Shown here: one piece after another, positions 37,000 to 45,887 of the stretch
Position numbering within the stretch: the stretch's first letter is position 1
Layout: every line of letters starts with the position of its first letter
From: Microvirga aerophila
GTDB taxonomy: Bacteria > Pseudomonadota > Alphaproteobacteria > Rhizobiales > Beijerinckiaceae
Reading direction: 5' to 3'
DNA: 64,000 nt
Assembly: GCF_003332305.1 (NCBI RefSeq)
Contig: NZ_QOIO01000017.1
Location: forward strand, 1 to 64,000
Notes under the pieces: model-generated
Seen by the model: only the letters and a program-made list of their open reading frames with translations
Databases searched by the model: none
What the model was told of the DNA's origin: nothing
Translations under genes and position numbers: made by a program

Positions 37000-37419
37000 A
37001 TGAGGATTGTTGTTGCCACCCTCGCTATTGCTGCCGCATTCGCCATGCCGGCGCTGGCCGCCGACCAGGTCGAGAAGGCGCCGCCGACAGGCGCCTACAA
37101 GAAGGTTAGCGACCTCGTGAAGCTGCCCGACTTCCTGCCGGGACTTGGCCAGCTCTATGTGGATCCCAAGACCCTGCCGGCAGGCCCGTTCCTGGCCTAT
37201 AACCGCGACGGACGGCTCGTCAGCACCGTCTACATGCTGCCCGTCGAAGACCTCACCAACAAGGACAAGCGTTTCGACGATCTCGCCGCGCCCGGCGGCA
37301 AGGTCAACCATGTGGACGTCTACTTCAACGCCGGTCATCCGGGCGTGGAGAAGCCTCACGCCCACGTCGTGCTCTGGCACGTGCCCAGGGCCGATGAGAC
37401 CCGGGTGGCGGCGAAGTGA
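37000..37419 (+). CDS. Small exported protein paired with a cupredoxin
   Basis: A 139-residue protein; ATG at 37000 after ACGGAGGATG. Signal peptide MRIVVATLAIAAAFAMPALA-A. The mature part has conserved-looking GLGQLYVDPKTLPAGPFLAY and a histidine cluster near the end (HVDVYFNAGHPGVEKPHAHV VLWH), suggesting metal binding. Its TGA overlaps the cupredoxin ATG by one base (TGATG), so the two are translationally coupled and may act together, for example as a copper or electron carrier pair. Confidence 0.65.
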   Translation: MRIVVATLAIAAAFAMPALAADQVEKAPPTGAYKKVSDLVKLPDFLPGLGQLYVDPKTLPAGPFLAYNRDGRLVSTVYMLPVEDLTNKDKRFDDLAAPGGKVNHVDVYFNAGHPGVEKPHAHVVLWHVPRADETRVAAK

Positions 37420-37946
37420 TGGTCTCGCGCAGGTACATCCTGCGGATCGGCGGGGGACTCCTCGCCGGTCTCCTCCTGCCCCGGCTCCCGCTCGCCGCAG
37501 AGGCGGTCGAGATCCGGATGCAGGGCAACGCGGATGGCTCGCATGTCTGGTTCGATCCGGTCGGCCTGCGCGTCGAAACGGGTCAAACGATCCGCTGGAT
37601 CAACCTGGATCCTGGGAACTCCCATACGGCGACGGCCTACCACCCGAAGAACTTCGAGCGTCCCTTGCGCATCCCTGGAGGGGCCGAGCCCTGGGACTCG
37701 GACTACCTGCTGCCGAACGAGACCTTCTCGATCACCCTTGCCGTGGAGGGCGTCTACGACTTCTACTGCGTCCCGCACGAGCATGCCGGCATGGTCGGGC
37801 GGATCATCGTCGGCCAACCTGGCAGATTCCCCGCTGCCGACCTGTCGGTACAAGCGACCGGCGGGGAGCCCATTCCTGAGATTGCTCTCCGCGCTTTCCC
37901 GTCCGTCGACGAGATCATGCGCCAAGGCGTCGTCAGGCCCGCATAG
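37419..37946 (+). CDS. Exported cupredoxin (pseudoazurin/plastocyanin type)
   Basis: A 175-residue protein with a Tat-like leader (VSRRYILRIGGGLLAGLLLP). The type-1 copper site is readable: His69 in PGNSHTATAYH and Cys117, His120 and Met125 in FYCVPHEHAGMVG, the C-x2-H-x4-M spacing of pseudoazurin. It should carry electrons in the periplasm, or bind copper. It is translationally coupled to the preceding small exported protein. Confidence 0.85.
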   Translation: MVSRRYILRIGGGLLAGLLLPRLPLAAEAVEIRMQGNADGSHVWFDPVGLRVETGQTIRWINLDPGNSHTATAYHPKNFERPLRIPGGAEPWDSDYLLPNETFSITLAVEGVYDFYCVPHEHAGMVGRIIVGQPGRFPAADLSVQATGGEPIPEIALRAFPSVDEIMRQGVVRPA

Positions 37947-38035
37947 ATGCCGCCTCCGACAGCGGCGGGAACATTCCGGGCTCCCGCCCGTCCAATGATC
38001 AGCCACCGAGGCCCGCAGGCCTAGATGAGGGCGCT

Positions 38036-39838
38036 ATGATCCGCTCGGTTGCCTACTCAAAGGCGGTTCTCGCCGGCATGGCGGGCGCCATCGCCTGGGA
38101 GGTCGTCGCCCGGCTGCTGATCCGGGCCGGCGTGCCCTACTTTGACCTTGTCATGACGCTCGGGACCCTGGTTCTTCCCAACGCGAGCCCATGGGCATCC
38201 TGGCTGGCCGGCATGTCGGTCCACCTGATGGTCGGCGCGATCTGGGCCGTTTTCTATGCCTACTTCTTCTGGTCCGTCCTGCCGCTGCGCCCGGTCCTCC
38301 AAGGGCTCGTGTTCGCCTTCGTCCCGATGCCGCTTGCGATCCTCATCATGCATCCGCAGTTCGATCTGATGCACCCGCTCGTGCAAAGCGGCGAGTTGCC
38401 CTCATCAGGGCTGTTTGGGTTGGGCGGCGGAATGCACGAGCCGCTCTCCATCGCCGCTGGCCACCTGACCTGGGGCGCCGTGCTCGGCCTGCTCTATACC
38501 CGGCCTGTCGGCTACCCGGTGAACCGGCGACCAGCCCTGAATGCCCGGCTTGGCAGGTCACACCTCCCTGTCAGTTCGTCCCCTGCTCCGGTCGAGCACA
38601 GGTTCATGTTCGCGACCGGCATCGAGTGCAGTTACCCCACCCTGGACGGCGGGCGCTGGCGCATGGATCAGATGGCGGCCTGCGGTCACTATCGCCACTG
38701 GCGCACCGACCTCCAGCTCGTGCGGGATGTGGGCCTGCGCTATCTGCGCTACGGCCCTCCCCTGCACCTGATCCATCGCGGCCCCGGCCAGTATGACTGG
38801 ACATTCCTGGATGAGGTCTCCGCCGAGATGCAGCGGCTCGGCATCGTGCCAATCATGGACCTGTGCCACTTCGGCCTGCCCGACTGGCTCCAGAACTTCC
38901 AGAACCCGGAGGTGCCGCAGGCGCTCGCTGACTACGCCAGAGCTTTTGCCCGGCGCTATCCATGGGTGCGCTTCTACACCCCCGTGAACGAGATGTATGT
39001 CTGCGCCAAGCTCAGCGCTCTCGAGGGGCTGTGGAACGAACAGTGCCGGGACGAGCGCGCCTTCGTCACGGCTGTGCGCCACCTCGCCAAGGCCAGCGTG
39101 CTGATGATGCAAGCGATTGCGCAAGAGCGCCCGGATGCCGTGTTCGTCAACAGCGAGAGCGGCGAGTTCTATCAGCCCTGCTGCCCCGATCCCGCGATCC
39201 GTCACATCGCCGCGTTCGAGAACGAGCGGCGCTTCCTGCCGCTGGATCTCCTCTATGCCCGTCCCGTGCACGAGGACACGCGCGCCTACCTCCGCCACCA
39301 TGGCATGCCCGATGAGGAATACGCCTGGTTCATGCAGCAGGACATGTGCCGGCGGTCGATCCTCGGGGTCGACTACTACGAATGGAACGAGAAGCTCATC
39401 GACAGCGACGGTCATGCGCAAGCCCTGGGCGAGCTGTTCGGATGGTACGCCGTTGCCGGCCAATACTACCAGCGCTATCGGCGGCCGATGATGCACACCG
39501 AGACCAATCGCATGGATGCGCGCGACGGGCCGCGCTGGCTCTGGCGGCAGTGGCACAACGTGCAACTCATCCGCCAGACAGACGTGCCAGTGGTAGGCTT
39601 CACCTGGTACTCGCTCACCGATCAGGTCGACTGGGACATCGCGCAGCGGGAGCCGCTCGGCAACGTCAATCCGGTCGGCCTGTTCGACCTCAACCGGGAT
39701 CCGCGGATGGTCGGCTTGGCCTATCAGCACCTCGTGCGCCTCTTCGGCGCGGATCTCGAGGGGGCTCCATCCGTCGAGGCGGTGCTGGAAGAAGCCTCGA
39801 AGATCATGGACCGGACAGCGAGGAGGCTCCATGCTTAG
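38036..39838 (+). CDS. Membrane domain fused to a family-1-like glycoside hydrolase
   Basis: A 600-residue protein. Residues 1-160 have four membrane spans (VLAGMAGAIAWEVVARLLIR and later). Residues 195-585 are a (beta/alpha)8 enzyme with GH1-type active-site motifs: acid/base Glu319 in YTPVNEMYV and nucleophile Glu489 in MHTETNRMD, with the final GFTWYSLTDQVDW near the usual aglycone site. Membrane-anchored GH1 fusions are unusual. The following gene encodes a membrane protein resembling the N-terminal part and overlaps it by 8 bp. Confidence 0.75.
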   Translation: MIRSVAYSKAVLAGMAGAIAWEVVARLLIRAGVPYFDLVMTLGTLVLPNASPWASWLAGMSVHLMVGAIWAVFYAYFFWSVLPLRPVLQGLVFAFVPMPLAILIMHPQFDLMHPLVQSGELPSSGLFGLGGGMHEPLSIAAGHLTWGAVLGLLYTRPVGYPVNRRPALNARLGRSHLPVSSSPAPVEHRFMFATGIECSYPTLDGGRWRMDQMAACGHYRHWRTDLQLVRDVGLRYLRYGPPLHLIHRGPGQYDWTFLDEVSAEMQRLGIVPIMDLCHFGLPDWLQNFQNPEVPQALADYARAFARRYPWVRFYTPVNEMYVCAKLSALEGLWNEQCRDERAFVTAVRHLAKASVLMMQAIAQERPDAVFVNSESGEFYQPCCPDPAIRHIAAFENERRFLPLDLLYARPVHEDTRAYLRHHGMPDEEYAWFMQQDMCRRSILGVDYYEWNEKLIDSDGHAQALGELFGWYAVAGQYYQRYRRPMMHTETNRMDARDGPRWLWRQWHNVQLIRQTDVPVVGFTWYSLTDQVDWDIAQREPLGNVNPVGLFDLNRDPRMVGLAYQHLVRLFGADLEGAPSVEAVLEEASKIMDRTARRLHA

Positions 39839-40379
39839 GATGCTCCAAGCCCATGGGCTCGATGCCGGCCCAACCCAACGGCCGCTTCTGGCGGGTGCCA
39901 TCGCTGGTGGGATCGCCACGGCTCCGGCCCTCGCGGTCCTCGCCGGGTTCCAGTCCCTCGATGCGCCTGCCCGGGCAATCGGCGCAACGGCATTCGCGGC
40001 GGCCCTCGCCTACGCCGGCCTGATGCTCGTCGGCGGAAGCCTGTACGGCTGGCTGTTCCAGCGCGCCGCCAACGATGTGCGGGGCGGTTGGCTCTTCGGG
40101 ATGGCCTATGGCTTCGTCCTCTGGATGCTGGGGCCGGTCCCGCTGCTGCAATGGCTGCCGGACCAGCCGATCCTGCGCGGCTACCCCGCTGCCGGACTGC
40201 TGCTGGCCGAACTGCTCTGGGGCCTTGCCGTGGGGCTGGTGTTCCCACGGGTCCACCGCCATCTCCACGTGGACCTGGAGAACCGCTCACGCTTGGCGTC
40301 CCTCTGCCCGGGACCGGAGGCGGCGGCCCAGACGCAGGTGCTTCGGACGCTCCAGCCACCTGGGCGCCAGTCGCACTGA
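39831..40379 (+). CDS. Four-helix membrane protein coupled to the GH1 fusion
   Basis: A 182-residue protein with about four hydrophobic segments (LAGAIAGGIATAPALAVLAG, YAGLMLVGGSLYGWLFQRAA and later). Layout and motifs (GWLFGMAYGFVLWMLGPVPL, LLWGLAVGLVF) recall the N-terminal membrane part of the preceding protein. The overlap of 8 bp and GAGGAGG upstream indicate coupled translation. Function unknown; it may form a complex with the GH1 fusion. Confidence 0.6.
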   Translation: MLRMLQAHGLDAGPTQRPLLAGAIAGGIATAPALAVLAGFQSLDAPARAIGATAFAAALAYAGLMLVGGSLYGWLFQRAANDVRGGWLFGMAYGFVLWMLGPVPLLQWLPDQPILRGYPAAGLLLAELLWGLAVGLVFPRVHRHLHVDLENRSRLASLCPGPEAAAQTQVLRTLQPPGRQSH

Positions 40380-40463
40380 AAGAACCTATGGGCCGCAACA
40401 GGAGCTTGGCCATGCAAACGGCAGCGGTCGCGACAACGGGATTGGACAGCAAGGGAGGCCTGA

Positions 40464-40904
40464 ATGGACATGTCCCGGCTCGTGGCTGACGCCATTCTCT
40501 CCGCTGCCGCCGATGCCGTGGTGGCGACGGACCCCGACGGGATTATCCGGGTGTGGAACCCCGGTGCCGAGCGGATCTTCGGCCATCGCGCCGCCGAGGC
40601 GCTCGGGCAGTCGCTCGATCTCATCATCCCCGAGCGCCTGCGTGCGCGGCATTGGGAGGGGTTCCGCCGCGTGATGGCCTCCGGCGAGAGCCTCTTCGGC
40701 GCGGGCGACCTCCTGTCGGTGCCGGGCCTCCGCAAGGACGGGCAGCGCATCTCTTTGGAGTTCACCATCGTGCCGCTCAAGGACGAGCAAGGACAGATGC
40801 ACGGCCTCGCCGCAGTCATGCGCGACGTGACCAGCCGCTTTGAGGAGATCAGAGGCCTCAAGCAAAAGCTGGCGGAAGCAACCGTACCCCCGAGCCCCCA
40901 CTGA
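40464..40904 (+). CDS. Stand-alone PAS domain protein
   Basis: A 146-residue protein, ATG after AAGGGAGGCC. A single PAS/PAC unit: ILSAAADAVVATDPDGIIRV, WNPGAERIFGHRAAEALGQS, then FTIVPLKDEQGQMHGLAAVM RDVT. There is no kinase, GGDEF or HTH attached. It probably senses a small ligand or redox state and signals by protein contact. It lies in the same direction as the GH1 genes and 5 bp before the DUF488 gene. Confidence 0.8.
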   Translation: MDMSRLVADAILSAAADAVVATDPDGIIRVWNPGAERIFGHRAAEALGQSLDLIIPERLRARHWEGFRRVMASGESLFGAGDLLSVPGLRKDGQRISLEFTIVPLKDEQGQMHGLAAVMRDVTSRFEEIRGLKQKLAEATVPPSPH

Positions 40905-40909
40905 CCAGC

Positions 40910-41491
40910 ATGGCAAACCCGTTCTACACCATCGGGCACTCGACACGCTCCATTCCGGAGTTCGTCGAGCTTCTGCGCGAGGCGAACGTCCGCCTCGTGG
41001 TGGATGTCCGGACCATTCCGCGCTCCCGGACGAACCCGCAGTTCAACCGCGATGCCCTACCGGAGAGCCTTGCCAGCTATCAGATCGGGTACGAACACAT
41101 TGCCGAGCTCGGCGGGCTGCGCGGCAGGCAGCGCTCAGCCGAGCCCTCTCCCAACGGCTTCTGGGAGAACACGAGCTTCCGGAACTATGCCGACTACGCC
41201 CTTACGGGCCGCTTCCGGGAGGGGATCGATCGCCTGACCGACCTCGGCGGCTGGAGCGTCACGGCGATCATGTGCGCCGAAGCGGTGTGGTGGCGCTGCC
41301 ACCGCCGGATTATCGCCGACTACCTGCTCGCCTCCGGCCGCGCCGTGTTCCACATCCTCGGGCCAGGCAAGATCGAGCCGGCGTCGATGACACCCGTAGC
41401 CCGTTTGACGACTGCTGGGATTGTCTACGCGGGCCTGCCGGAGCCGGACCCACCGAGAGGCGCCGGGGTGGCGTCCCGCCACAAGTCGTAA
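40910..41491 (+). CDS. DUF488 family protein
   Basis: A 193-residue protein: FYTIGHSTRSIPEFVELLRE, then VDVRTIPRSRTNPQFNRDAL, then IMCAEAVWWRCHRRIIADYL with the conserved CAE..W..CHR motif. These define DUF488, a family with a putative DNA- or nucleotide-linked role but no established function. The 3' end overlaps the convergent deaminase gene by 67 bp. The expected C-terminal residues are all present before the overlap. Confidence 0.85.
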   Translation: MANPFYTIGHSTRSIPEFVELLREANVRLVVDVRTIPRSRTNPQFNRDALPESLASYQIGYEHIAELGGLRGRQRSAEPSPNGFWENTSFRNYADYALTGRFREGIDRLTDLGGWSVTAIMCAEAVWWRCHRRIIADYLLASGRAVFHILGPGKIEPASMTPVARLTTAGIVYAGLPEPDPPRGAGVASRHKS

Positions 41492-41910
41492 AGATCGTCC
41501 TCCTCAGGACGGACGGGCACATAGGCGATCCTGACCGACTGCTCCGTTAGCGGCTTTGCCAGTTCGGCATAAATGGCCGCCGTCGACAGGCCATACGGCT
41601 CGCCATCCTGGTTGGAATAGGCGTGGGTCACTTCGCGGATGCCCGCAAGATACACAGCCGAAAGGCACATCGGGCAGGGATGACCGCTGGCGTAGATCAC
41701 ACAGCCGTCGAGGCGCGGGCTGCCGAGTGCCCGGCTCGCGGCGCGGATCGCGTGGAGCTCGGCATGGGTGGTCGGGTCCTGCGTCATACGGATTTCGTTG
41801 ACGCCCGTGGCGATGATGGCACCGTCCTTGACGAGGACCGCGCCGAATGGGCGGCCGCCCCTGTTGGATTCCCCCGGCCCCCATCCTAATTCTAGGGAAT
41901 CCTGGCACAT
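41425..41910 (-). CDS. Nucleoside/guanine deaminase-like protein with a shortened N-terminus
   Basis: A 161-residue cytidine-deaminase-fold enzyme. The zinc site is His-Ala-Glu in TTHAELHAIRAAS and the Cys pair is in SGHPCPMCLSAVYLAGI. RGGRPFGAVLVKDG and the Asn of TGVNEIR fit the guanine-deaminase-like subgroup. Only MCQDSLELGWGPGE precedes ESNRGG, where relatives have a full first helix. A neighbouring frame ([11 protein letters not shown], start 41926) suggests the original N-terminus was lost through a frameshift. Catalytic residues are intact. Confidence 0.75.
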   Translation of the reverse strand: MCQDSLELGWGPGESNRGGRPFGAVLVKDGAIIATGVNEIRMTQDPTTHAELHAIRAASRALGSPRLDGCVIYASGHPCPMCLSAVYLAGIREVTHAYSNQDGEPYGLSTAAIYAELAKPLTEQSVRIAYVPVRPEEDDLYDLWRDATPAPLGGSGSGRPA

Positions 41911-41924
41911 AGCTGAGGGTGCTC

Positions 41925-42092
41925 ATGAACCCGACTGAATCCCACTGGAACTATGAAGCCGTCCAAGCCCTGATTGCCCTGGTCAAGGAGGGCGTGCCCG
42001 CCTCGCTGATCAGCCTCAAGTTGAAGCGCCCGATCAGCGAGGTCCGGGCCAAGATCGACGATCTGGGGCTTACGCCTCCCCCAGAGACCTAA
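41925..42092 (+). CDS. Small HTH-like protein, 55 aa
   Basis: ATG at 41925, TAA at 42090-42092. [20 protein letters not shown], then [20 protein letters not shown], then [15 protein letters not shown]: a compact three-helix pattern like a GcrA/Myb-type HTH ([20 protein letters not shown]). It starts 15 bp from the divergent deaminase start and overlaps the convergent pseudouridine synthase by 23 bp. Its size and composition are typical of small alphaproteobacterial regulators. Confidence 0.6.
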   Translation: MNPTESHWNYEAVQALIALVKEGVPASLISLKLKRPISEVRAKIDDLGLTPPPET

Positions 42093-42879
42093 GCAGGCCC
42101 GGCACGGCGCGAGCCGGCACATCCAGCATCGCCTTCTCGCTCGGCGCGAGATGCCGGGCCGCGCCCCTTGGCAGATCCCCCAACCGCACCCCGCCCACTT
42201 CGATGCGCACGAGGCGGAGCACGTTCGCTCCGACCGCACCGAGCAGGCGTCGGATCTGGCGGTTCCTGCCTTCGCTCAGGACCACCTCAAGCCATGCATT
42301 GCGGGTACCAACACGGAGCAGGCTCGCTGATTTGGCAATCAGGCGCTCTCCGTCGAGCACCATGCCCGCCTCGAGCCGCTCCAGCATGCCCTCGTCCGGC
42401 AAGCGGTCGACCTGGACGTGGTAGACCTTCTCGACGTTCGACGCGGGATCCAGCACGCGCTGCGCCCAGCGCGTGTCGTTGGTCAGGAGCAGCAGGCCCT
42501 CGCTCGCCTTGTCGAGGCGGCCCACGGGCGCGACGAACGGAAGGTCGAGTCCTTCCAGACAGTCATAGACCGTCGCCCGCTCCTCTGGATCGTCCCGGGT
42601 CGTGACCAGGCCGCGCGGCTTGTTGAGCATCAGGTACACCTTGCGCTCGGACATGATCGGCTCGCCATCGACGGTGATGCGGGCGCGTCCAGGATCGACG
42701 CGGGCCGCCACGGTGCGGATCGCCCGGCCGTCGACGCGCACGCGCCCCTCGGCAATCAGGGCCTCGGCTTGCGTGCGGGAGCAGAACCCGAGCTTCGACA
42801 GGGCGCGCGGCAGGCTGACCACGGCGCCGTTTTGACGCCGCGGCCCACCCGCACCCCGCAATCGGGGCGGTGGTTTCAT
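42070..42879 (-). CDS. rRNA pseudouridine synthase, RsuA/RluB/E/F family
   Basis: A 269-residue protein. An S4 RNA-binding domain ([20 protein letters not shown]) leads to the catalytic domain with Asp in the GRLD motif ([20 protein letters not shown]) and the family motifs KVYHVQVD and [15 protein letters not shown]. It converts one uridine of 16S or 23S rNA to pseudouridine; which site cannot be told from sequence alone. A basic N-terminal extension ([15 protein letters not shown]) precedes S4. Confidence 0.9.
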   Translation of the reverse strand: MKPPPRLRGAGGPRRQNGAVVSLPRALSKLGFCSRTQAEALIAEGRVRVDGRAIRTVAARVDPGRARITVDGEPIMSERKVYLMLNKPRGLVTTRDDPEERATVYDCLEGLDLPFVAPVGRLDKASEGLLLLTNDTRWAQRVLDPASNVEKVYHVQVDRLPDEGMLERLEAGMVLDGERLIAKSASLLRVGTRNAWLEVVLSEGRNRQIRRLLGAVGANVLRLVRIEVGGVRLGDLPRGAARHLAPSEKAMLDVPARAVPGLLRSLGEA

Positions 42880-42897
42880 GATGGTTCGTCCCGGACG

Positions 42898-44160
42898 TCA
42901 GCTCGCGAAGAACTGCTGCGTGCCGTGCGCCTCGATGGCGCACGCGAGCCGCGAGAGCGCATGCACGTAGGCGGCGCTGCGCAGGGTGATTCCCTTGTCC
43001 CGGGCGAGAACCCAGATGGCGTCCCCTTCCCGCTCCATCATCGTCTTCAGCCGCGCATGCACGTCCTCGACCGGCCAGTAGTATCCCCCTCGGTTCTGCA
43101 CCCACTCGAAGTACGAGACGGTGACGCCGCCCGCGTTCGCAAGGATGTCCGGAAGAACGACGATGTTCTTGGTGGCTAGGATCTCATCGGCCTCGGGCGT
43201 GAGCGGGCCATTGGCGAGTTCGAGGATGACACGGGCCTTCACGCTGGCGGCATTGCCCTCGTGGATCATGTCCTCCAGGGCGGCCGGAACGAGCAGCTCG
43301 CAATCGACCGAGACCAGATCGTCGGCCGGGAGGATGGAGACGCCGTCAGAACCGGCAAGGCCAGTCACGGATTCCCGCCGCTTGGCAGCCATCAGCTTTT
43401 CGACATCGAGGCCCGACGGGTTGTGGACCGCTCCCTTCGAGTCCGAGACCGTCACGATCCTGTAGCCGTCGGCGGCGAACAGCCGCGCGATGTTCTGGCC
43501 GGCATTGCCGAAGCCCTGGATGGCCACCCGGGCACCGGACTCCAGCCCGAGCTGTTGGGCCAGACGCTGGACGAGGTAGTAGCCGCCACGGGCGGTCGCA
43601 TCGTCGCGCCCGAGCGAGCCGCCGAGCGCGATGGGCTTGCCCGTGATCACGGCCGGCGTCGCCTCGCCGACGATGGAGGCATACTCGTCGGCCATCCAGC
43701 CCATGATCATGGAGCTGGTGTAGACGTCGGGCGCCGGGATGTCTCGGTCGGGACCGATGATCTTGGAGAAGGCCTGCACGTAGGCGCGCGAGAGGCGCTC
43801 CAGTTCGGCCTTCGACAGGGTGTGTGGATCGACCTGCACGGCGCCCTTGCCGCCGCCATACGGCAGGTTCATCACCGCGCACTTGAAGGTCATCCAGAAG
43901 GCGAGCGTTTCCACCTCCTCCATGGTCGAGGCTGGGTGGAAGCGGATGCCGCCCTTGGTCGGGCCGCGGGTGTCGTCATAGCGGCATCGCCAAGCCATGA
44001 AGGATTTGCGCGAGCCGTCGTCCATGCGGATCATCAGACGGACCTTCGTGGTCTCTCGCGGGTACTTCAACTTTTCGAGAACGTCCGCGTCGAGGGCGAG
44101 GTGCCGGGCTGCTTCGTCAAGGCGCGTCAGGGCCTGGTCCAGCATGGAGGCTGCATGCAA
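42898..44160 (-). CDS. Glutamate dehydrogenase (Glu/Leu/Phe/Val family)
   Basis: A 420-residue protein. Substrate region: KVRLMIRMDDGSRKSFMAWR, then CAVMNLPYGGGKGAVQVDPH with the catalytic Lys of GGGKG. The NAD(P) domain starts VAIQGFGNAGQNIARLFAAD (Gly-x-Gly-x2-x). It interconverts glutamate and 2-oxoglutarate plus ammonia; closely related leucine dehydrogenases cannot be fully excluded. It is divergent from the rnk pair across 445 bp. Confidence 0.88.
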   Translation of the reverse strand: MHAASMLDQALTRLDEAARHLALDADVLEKLKYPRETTKVRLMIRMDDGSRKSFMAWRCRYDDTRGPTKGGIRFHPASTMEEVETLAFWMTFKCAVMNLPYGGGKGAVQVDPHTLSKAELERLSRAYVQAFSKIIGPDRDIPAPDVYTSSMIMGWMADEYASIVGEATPAVITGKPIALGGSLGRDDATARGGYYLVQRLAQQLGLESGARVAIQGFGNAGQNIARLFAADGYRIVTVSDSKGAVHNPSGLDVEKLMAAKRRESVTGLAGSDGVSILPADDLVSVDCELLVPAALEDMIHEGNAASVKARVILELANGPLTPEADEILATKNIVVLPDILANAGGVTVSYFEWVQNRGGYYWPVEDVHARLKTMMEREGDAIWVLARDKGITLRSAAYVHALSRLACAIEAHGTQQFFAS

Positions 44161-44605
44161 TTGATCTCACTCCTGTGTCGGTGATGCAGTTGAGGCAGGT
44201 TGTCGTTCGGAAGCCTTAATGGCGGCTTCCCTGCCGCAGCGCAATATGCCGACGAAGGCTGCGTCCATTCGCTGATCCTGCTGAACGCCTCCTCCCTTGG
44301 CGTGAACGCCTGCGTCGCGCGCAGGCTTGCATTCGCCGGAGGCATGGCTATCTTATGGACGTCATGAACACGGTCGTGAAAAACCTTCGTCTCTTTGCGC
44401 ACGCGGGTTGCCTCAAAGCAGGCAGGTGACCCCCGAGACCCGGCTGGATCGCTTTGGTCGCCGGCGCTTGGGGGACATGAAGTCTTACTCCATCCATCGC
44501 CGAGCGGTTGCATGCGCCACCTCGCGCATGTCGGGCCGACATGTCCGGCCTATCTTCGGATGCGCAGGCGCGCTCCCGCAGGAGGACCGACCACAGGAGA
44601 TGTTC
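44161..44605. other. Divergent promoter region between the dehydrogenase and rnk genes
   Basis: 445 bp with no convincing gene. It should contain the leader and promoters of the minus-strand dehydrogenase and of the plus-strand rnk pair. No specific operator was recognised. Confidence 0.4.
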
Positions 44606-45052
44606 ATGAACGCGCCGTGCCAACCTCCGCCGATCACCATCGCGACCTGCGACTACAACCGCCTGCTGGTCACGGCGACGATCCAGCAGGAGCACAACCC
44701 TCGGGCCTCCGACTTCCTGCTCGAGGAGCTGCGTCGCGCCACGGTCTGCCATCCGTCTGCGCTGCCGGAGGATGTCGTGTCGACGAACTGCCGCGTGATC
44801 TTTCGCATCGACGACGAGCCGAAGTCGCGAGCACACCTCCTCGTCCATCCCGACGACTTGATATCACCCGGCTCGGAGATCTCCGTCACCACGCCGCTGG
44901 GAACGGCGCTCCTGGGCCTGCGCGTCGGCGACCGCATGCCGTTCGTGGAGGATGGCACGCTCCATGAGGTGGTCGTGGAAGGCATCGGCCTTCGCTTCCT
45001 GGACGACGGCACGGCAATCACGCGCACTCCAGGCAGCATTTGGTGGGTTTGA
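44606..45052 (+). CDS. Rnk/GreA-family regulator (type A)
   Basis: A 148-residue protein; ATG at 44606 with CAGGAG at proper distance. PPITIATCDYNRLLVTATI, then LRRATVCHPSALPEDVVSTN and a GreA/B C-terminal domain (ISVTTPLGTALLGLRVGDRM). It is close to the gene at 22391 but without its FPASDP tail. Rnk proteins bind RNA polymerase in the secondary channel or regulate nucleoside diphosphate kinase. It is followed 17 bp later by a type B copy. Confidence 0.85.
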   Translation: MNAPCQPPPITIATCDYNRLLVTATIQQEHNPRASDFLLEELRRATVCHPSALPEDVVSTNCRVIFRIDDEPKSRAHLLVHPDDLISPGSEISVTTPLGTALLGLRVGDRMPFVEDGTLHEVVVEGIGLRFLDDGTAITRTPGSIWWV

Positions 45053-45069
45053 GGCGAGTGGAGGACACG

Positions 45070-45504
45070 ATGATCAAGCAAGAGGCCCTTCCGCCCGTGA
45101 TGATCTCGACGGGCGACTACGACCGGCTCGCCTTTCTCGCATCGTTCGGCCTGAACTTCCAGCAGGACCGGCCTGCGGCGGCGATGCTCGCCAACGAGTT
45201 GCTCCGGGCGACGGTCGTGACGCCATGCGCCATGCCCCCATTCGTGGCCACGATGCACTCGCGACTGGAGTTCCGCGACGACGTCACATGGAGTGTCCGG
45301 TGCGCGACGCTTGTTTTCCCCGACGGCGATGATGGTGAGGCCGATCGCGTCTCCGTGCTGTCGCCCGAAGGCGCGGCGTTGATCGGCCTGAGCGAGGGCC
45401 AGTCGATCATGTGGCGGACGCCCAAAGGATGGCGCAGCGTCACGCTGCTGCGAGTGCTCCATCAGCAGCACGGACGCTCCGTCGAGCCGTGGCAGGAACT
45501 GTAA
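45070..45504 (+). CDS. Rnk/GreA-family regulator (type B)
   Basis: A 144-residue protein; ATG at 45070 with GTGGAGG upstream. LPPVMISTGDYDRLAFLASF, then ATVVTPCAMPPFVATMHSRL, then RVSVLSPEGAALIGLSEGQS. It is the intact counterpart of the decayed copy at 21950-22327. It probably shares a transcript with the type A gene just upstream. Confidence 0.85.
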   Translation: MIKQEALPPVMISTGDYDRLAFLASFGLNFQQDRPAAAMLANELLRATVVTPCAMPPFVATMHSRLEFRDDVTWSVRCATLVFPDGDDGEADRVSVLSPEGAALIGLSEGQSIMWRTPKGWRSVTLLRVLHQQHGRSVEPWQEL

Positions 45505-45887
45505 TGAGGTGGCTCCCGGAGCATCGGAAACGATGAGCCAGGTGCCTTCTTCCATCGTGCTCATCCTGGCCTGCTTCCTTGTCTACCAAGCAGCCATGGG
45601 TTCGGGATTCCCACAGCACCCTGGCGATCACAACGTTCGGGAGTGAGCGTTCGAGGGCCTGTGCGGAACCGCATCGACATCGGTGGCCGGGCGGCCCCAG
45701 GAGGGGATCGATGCCGGAGCGTATCATTGAGATCAGCTTCCTGCGAGCCTTGGACCCCCTCGGAGGCAACGCGCAGAACGGCATCGACAACTCTTTCGAT
45801 GCCGGGCGTTTCCGCAGCGACCACTTGGCCGAAGCCGCCGGACGCAATGCCGTCACCTTCCGGCTGATCGTCCCAGCGCGTGCGCGC
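45505..45887. other. Intergenic region with a possible truncated gene start
   Basis: On the plus strand AGGAGGGG precedes an ATG at 45711, which reads MPERIIEISFLRALDPLGGN and then AEAAGRNAVTFRLIVPA before running antisense through the rnk gene at 45888. The first 55 or so residues look protein-like with a strong ribosome-binding site. It could be the front of a gene cut off when the rnk segment arrived. No other gene is seen. Confidence 0.3.
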
